Origin: Candidatus Dormiibacterota bacterium
GTDB lineage: Bacteria > Chloroflexota > Dormibacteria > Dormibacterales > Dormibacteraceae
NCBI GenBank assembly: GCA_003151665.1
Contig: PLYD01000197.1
Location: 551 to 10,388, forward strand
Direction: 5' to 3'
Length of the DNA stretch: 9,838 nucleotides
Both the position numbers and the translations under genes were made by a program. The notes under the pieces are model-generated. The model ran no database searches and had not been told where the DNA came from. It worked only from the letters and a program-made list of their open reading frames with translations. This document shows positions 7,259 to 9,838 of this stretch, one piece after another. Numbering within the stretch: position 1 is the first letter of the stretch; each line of letters begins with the position of its first letter.

Positions 7259-9429
7259 GCAGAGGGCGACGGCGACGGCGACGGCGACGGAATCGGGGTT
7301 GGGCTGGGATTGGGCGCCGGGGTGCCGGTGACGCCCACGACGACCGGCCCGACCAGGTTGAGATCGTATTCGCCATGCACGCTGCGGCCGCTCACGTCCT
7401 GCACCGTGGTCAGCACCACAAGCTTGTAGTCGGCGCCCGGGGTGAGGGCGAGCCCGGTGATGACAACTGTGCGGTTCGCGTACGTCGCCTGGCCGCCGAC
7501 CCGCTTGCCGTTCTGGTCCAGCAGGATCACGCCATTTGCAACTGTGTCGGAGACGAGGTCGCTGTCGAAGACGATCTTCATGCTGCCGGCTGCGACGTCG
7601 ACGCTAACCACCTCTGGGCCCCGACCAAGGAGCCGGGTAGGACCGGCGCTGGCCTGGTCGATGAGGAACGGCTGGCTCGTCTGCGCGCGAACGAGCGTGA
7701 GCGTTTCGTCGTATTCGGAGACGTCGAGAGGGCCGCTGCTGAGGACAAGCCGAACCACAAAACTGGCGGTCGCCGGGTTCTGCCCGGTCAGCTCCTGCAT
7801 GACGATGTAGTTGCGTGAGAAACTGGCAGCGCCCTTGACGATAAGAGGCAGGCCGCTGCTCGAGTAAGCCTGCTTGCCACGGTCGTCGAGGAATGTCGTG
7901 GCAACGTCCTGCTGCAAAGCAAGCCGGGCATTCATGAACTGGGTCACGACCGATGCCGCCTGGTCGAGCGGCGAGATTTCGGGTGCCAGGGCAGGGCTGG
8001 TCGCGGTCCAGAGGGAGGCACTGCGGACGTAAGCGAACGCGGAGCCGTTCGGGGCCCACACGGGATGCCGGTACGTTCCCGTATTGAGCTGGGTACCGCC
8101 AGAGCCATCGGGGCGGATCGCAGATACGCCGGTGTCGGAGCCGATCAGGACCACATCCTTGCTCGACCAGCTTGCGTCGCCGGCCGGCAGCGTCCCGATC
8201 GACGAACCCTGGGTGCTGGCGACGGCCGTTCCAGTGTCTGTGGAGTACATCAGGCGAGAGCCGTCTGGCGACCACCCGAGAAATGCGTTCGCTCCAACGA
8301 GCGGTTGACTCGTGTTCGCCGCGAGATCATCCACAGAAAACGCAGGCCCCGACTGCAATACGGCGTGGGCGCCATCAGGCGCAATCGAAACGACGGTAAC
8401 GGCCTGGGCGACAGGGGTCAGCTGCTCCGGACCGTTCGCTCCAGCCTTGAAGACTCCGCTGTCCGTCGCCCATAGCAGCTGGTCGCCTGCCCAACTCAAG
8501 GCGCTGACCTGAGAGGCGGTCGCCAGGTCGGTGGTCGAGCTGTCGGCAAGCGTCATGACCTCGACCTTGCCGGCCCGGACATACGCAAGGCGGTCACCGG
8601 CCACTGTGATGGCTGGATACGAAACGCCATCTGGCACAAGCGTCTTCAGGTCGCCGCCGGCAGCGCTGACCGATTCGAGGGCGCCATTGTCGCCCACGAA
8701 GTACACGGTGCCCGAGTCAGCTGACCATTGTGGCGCGTAGAAGGCTCCTGACGGCAGAGCGGCCAGGCGGTGCTCACCGGTCAGCTGGGAGGCCGGCGTC
8801 GCCGTGGGAGTCGGCTTGGGCGACGGCTGCGGTGTCGGCGCGGGTCGCGTGACGAACGTGATAGTCGCGGGGCGAGGCAGCGGTTGGCCGGAGAGGGTCT
8901 TGGCGCTCGGACCGATGGTGACCTGGTACTGGGTGTTGGGAGCGAGCGTGCCACCCGAGGGATGCACCGCCAGCGTCTTCGAGTCCTGCCAGGAGAAAGT
9001 CACATAGGTCGCGGGCGTGATCTGGACTGCGGCCTCCGTCGCGGCCTGGTTCATCGGCTGGTTGAAGCTCACCAGGATCGGCAGCTGCAGCTGCACCGCA
9101 CGTGCGTCGGCCATCGGGCTGGTTACGGTGAGCACGTTGGTCCCGGGCGGCTGGTTCGCCGTGAAGACGACGACCGAGCCGATCAGCAGGATGCCCAGCG
9201 CCGCCCCCGCCCAGGCCAGGGCCGGGGGGCCCGCCAGGCGCTGCCACCATGGCGTGCGGACCTCGCCCATACCCCATGCGCGTTGCATGAGCTGACGGCG
9301 CAGTGCTGATCGGAAGGCGTCGTCGAGCGGCGGCTCGGTCCTTCGCGTCGCCTTTAGCAAACCTGCGAGCCGGACGAGCTCCTCGTCCTGCAGGATGTCG
9401 TCGAGCTCGGGGTCGTGGTTCATGCTCAT
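7255..9429 (-). CDS. Single-pass membrane protein with Ig-like and beta-propeller domains; putative sigma-factor regulator
   Basis: The 724 residues start with about 65 cytoplasmic ones (charged helix, then PPLDDAFRSALRRQLMQR) and a membrane segment at about 69-91. Next come a Big_5/SbsA-like Ig domain (about 100-195, ending ATITFVT), a Pro/Thr linker (196-213), and about seven TolB/PD40-like repeats at 226-482, such as LGWSPDGSRLMYS and PVWAPNGSAFAYV. An alpha/beta region (about 486-592) could be NTF2-like. A second Ig-like domain (about 605-693) precedes a Pro-Ser tail (704-724). Its gene overlaps the sigma-factor gene by 4 nt (ATGA), the usual arrangement of a sigma factor and its membrane anti-sigma factor. 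The N-terminal part lacks the His/Cys zinc motif of classical ZAS anti-sigma domains, so the regulatory role is inferred. Domain names come from pattern reading, and no enzymatic motif is seen. A second ATG lies two codons downstream. Confidence 0.8.
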   Translation of the reverse strand: MSMNHDPELDDILQDEELVRLAGLLKATRRTEPPLDDAFRSALRRQLMQRAWGMGEVRTPWWQRLAGPPALAWAGAALGILLIGSVVVFTANQPPGTNVLTVTSPMADARAVQLQLPILVSFNQPMNQAATEAAVQITPATYVTFSWQDSKTLAVHPSGGTLAPNTQYQVTIGPSAKTLSGQPLPRPATITFVTRPAPTPQPSPKPTPTATPASQLTGEHRLAALPSGAFYAPQWSADSGTVYFVGDNGALESVSAAGGDLKTLVPDGVSYPAITVAGDRLAYVRAGKVEVMTLADSSTTDLATASQVSALSWAGDQLLWATDSGVFKAGANGPEQLTPVAQAVTVVSIAPDGAHAVLQSGPAFSVDDLAANTSQPLVGANAFLGWSPDGSRLMYSTDTGTAVASTQGSSIGTLPAGDASWSSKDVVLIGSDTGVSAIRPDGSGGTQLNTGTYRHPVWAPNGSAFAYVRSASLWTATSPALAPEISPLDQAASVVTQFMNARLALQQDVATTFLDDRGKQAYSSSGLPLIVKGAASFSRNYIVMQELTGQNPATASFVVRLVLSSGPLDVSEYDETLTLVRAQTSQPFLIDQASAGPTRLLGRGPEVVSVDVAAGSMKIVFDSDLVSDTVANGVILLDQNGKRVGGQATYANRTVVITGLALTPGADYKLVVLTTVQDVSGRSVHGEYDLNLVGPVVVGVTGTPAPNPSPTPIPSPSPSPSPSA
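7265..7290. repeat. Tandem hexamer (GGCGAC, four copies plus GG)
   Basis: Four perfect copies of GGCGAC stand at 7265-7288, followed by GG. On the minus strand they code Ser-Pro dipeptides at the C-terminus of the membrane protein. A six-base unit keeps the frame, so copy-number slippage would only lengthen or shorten the tail. Confidence 0.85.
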
Positions 9430-9838
9430 TCGACAGGCCTCAGGGCATCCGCGTCTTCGCGCAAGCGGCTGACGCCGCGATGGATGAGGAGCTTGACCGC
9501 TCCGGCCGACTTACCCATCGCGACCGCGATGTCTTCGATCTTCATGTCCTCCTGGAACTTGAGGACGAGAGCGATCTTCTGCTGGGCCGGCAGGTTCTCG
9601 ACCAGGGTCCAGATCCGGCGCAGCTCATCGCGGTGGGCAGCCAGGTCCTCGAGCGCGGGCCCCGCCACTCTGAGGTCGTGGAAGTCATCCAGGGACTGGG
9701 ACGGTCGGAGCGTGCGGTAGTGGTCCGCGATGGCGTTCACCGCGATTTGGTACAGCCAGGCAGCGAAAGGCCGCCCCGTGTCCTGGTATCGGGGCATTGC
9801 CTTCAGAGCCTTGATGAAGATCTCCGAAGTGACGTCTT
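9426..9838 (-). CDS. ECF-type RNA polymerase sigma factor (N-terminus cut by window edge)
   Basis: A sigma-70 family factor that would direct RNA polymerase to its own promoter set. The frame runs off the window edge; an internal ATG at 9797 is not the start, because conserved region 2 sequence (DVTSEIFIKALKAMPRY) continues upstream of it. The rest of region 2 follows, with GRPFAAWLYQIAVNAIADHY down to about 9714. After a variable linker, region 4 (about 9608-9456) has LPAQQKIALVLKF, then a helix-turn-helix with MKIEDIAVAMGKSAGAVK and the terminal HRGVSRLRED. About 137 residues are visible; ECF factors usually have 170-200, so roughly the first 40-60 are missing. The stop TGA overlaps the ATG of the membrane protein by 4 nt, which indicates translational coupling. 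The ECF group and its target genes cannot be read from this window. Confidence 0.9.
   Translation of the reverse strand, partial: DVTSEIFIKALKAMPRYQDTGRPFAAWLYQIAVNAIADHYRTLRPSQSLDDFHDLRVAGPALEDLAAHRDELRRIWTLVENLPAQQKIALVLKFQEDMKIEDIAVAMGKSAGAVKLLIHRGVSRLREDADALRPVE
9438..9441 (-). promoter_or_regulatory. Ribosome binding site of the membrane regulator gene
   Basis: On the minus strand GAGG lies 8 nt before the ATG at 9429, inside the last codons of the sigma-factor gene. It supports that ATG, in the ATGA overlap, over the second ATG at 9423. Confidence 0.6.

Noticed and set aside
8770..9309. Plus-strand frame opposite the membrane-protein gene
   Set aside because: Arg/Gly-rich shadow; the minus-strand gene shows a signal-like membrane segment and repeated domains over the same region.
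9427..9797. Sigma factor starting at the ATG at 9797
   Set aside because: Conserved region 2 sequence continues in frame upstream to the window edge, so this Met is internal and the gene is simply truncated by the window.

Overview
This is a GC-rich bacterial segment with compact gene order and many non-ATG starts (GTG, TTG and apparently CTG). It carries core metabolism on the plus strand facing a sigma-factor regulatory pair on the minus strand. The taxon cannot be fixed from the sequence. High GC, a two-subunit pyruvate carboxylase, an apparent GuaB3-type gene end beside guaA, and an ECF sigma factor paired with a membrane beta-propeller protein would suit a soil lineage such as Chloroflexota, Dormibacterota or a relative of the actinobacteria. 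That is inference only.

Plus strand, 1-7258: the last 23 codons of a gene resembling a GuaB3-type IMP dehydrogenase family protein are followed by guaA (GMP synthase), purD (GAR synthetase), purE (N5-CAIR mutase), a pycB-type carboxyltransferase fused to a biotin carrier domain, a pycA/accC-type biotin carboxylase, and a Nudix hydrolase of the ADP-ribose pyrophosphatase type. Junctions are very tight: four genes start within the stop codon of the previous one, and the other two gaps are 16 and 25 nt. This looks like one transcription unit. Purine synthesis (PurD, PurE, GuaA) is thus joined to bicarbonate-dependent oxaloacetate formation (PycB with PycA). Oxaloacetate gives aspartate, which purine synthesis consumes, so the link may be metabolic, but that is inferred.

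Minus strand, 9838-7255: an ECF-type sigma factor, cut off at the window edge, overlaps by 4 nt (ATGA) a 724-residue single-pass membrane protein. That protein has a short cytoplasmic N-terminus and a large outer part: Ig-like domain, about seven propeller blades, an alpha/beta region, a second Ig-like domain and a Pro-Ser tail. It is the best candidate for an unusual system here, as a possible membrane regulator of the sigma factor.

The two blocks converge and their stop codons share the palindrome CTAG at 7255-7258, leaving no room for an intergenic terminator. There is no gene-free stretch over 300 bases. I see no tRNA, rRNA, CRISPR array, insertion sequence, attachment site or origin. The main sequence-level oddities are two apparent CTG starts in CTGA overlaps (guaA and the Nudix gene) and a GNRA-capped hairpin in the pycB-pycA gap.
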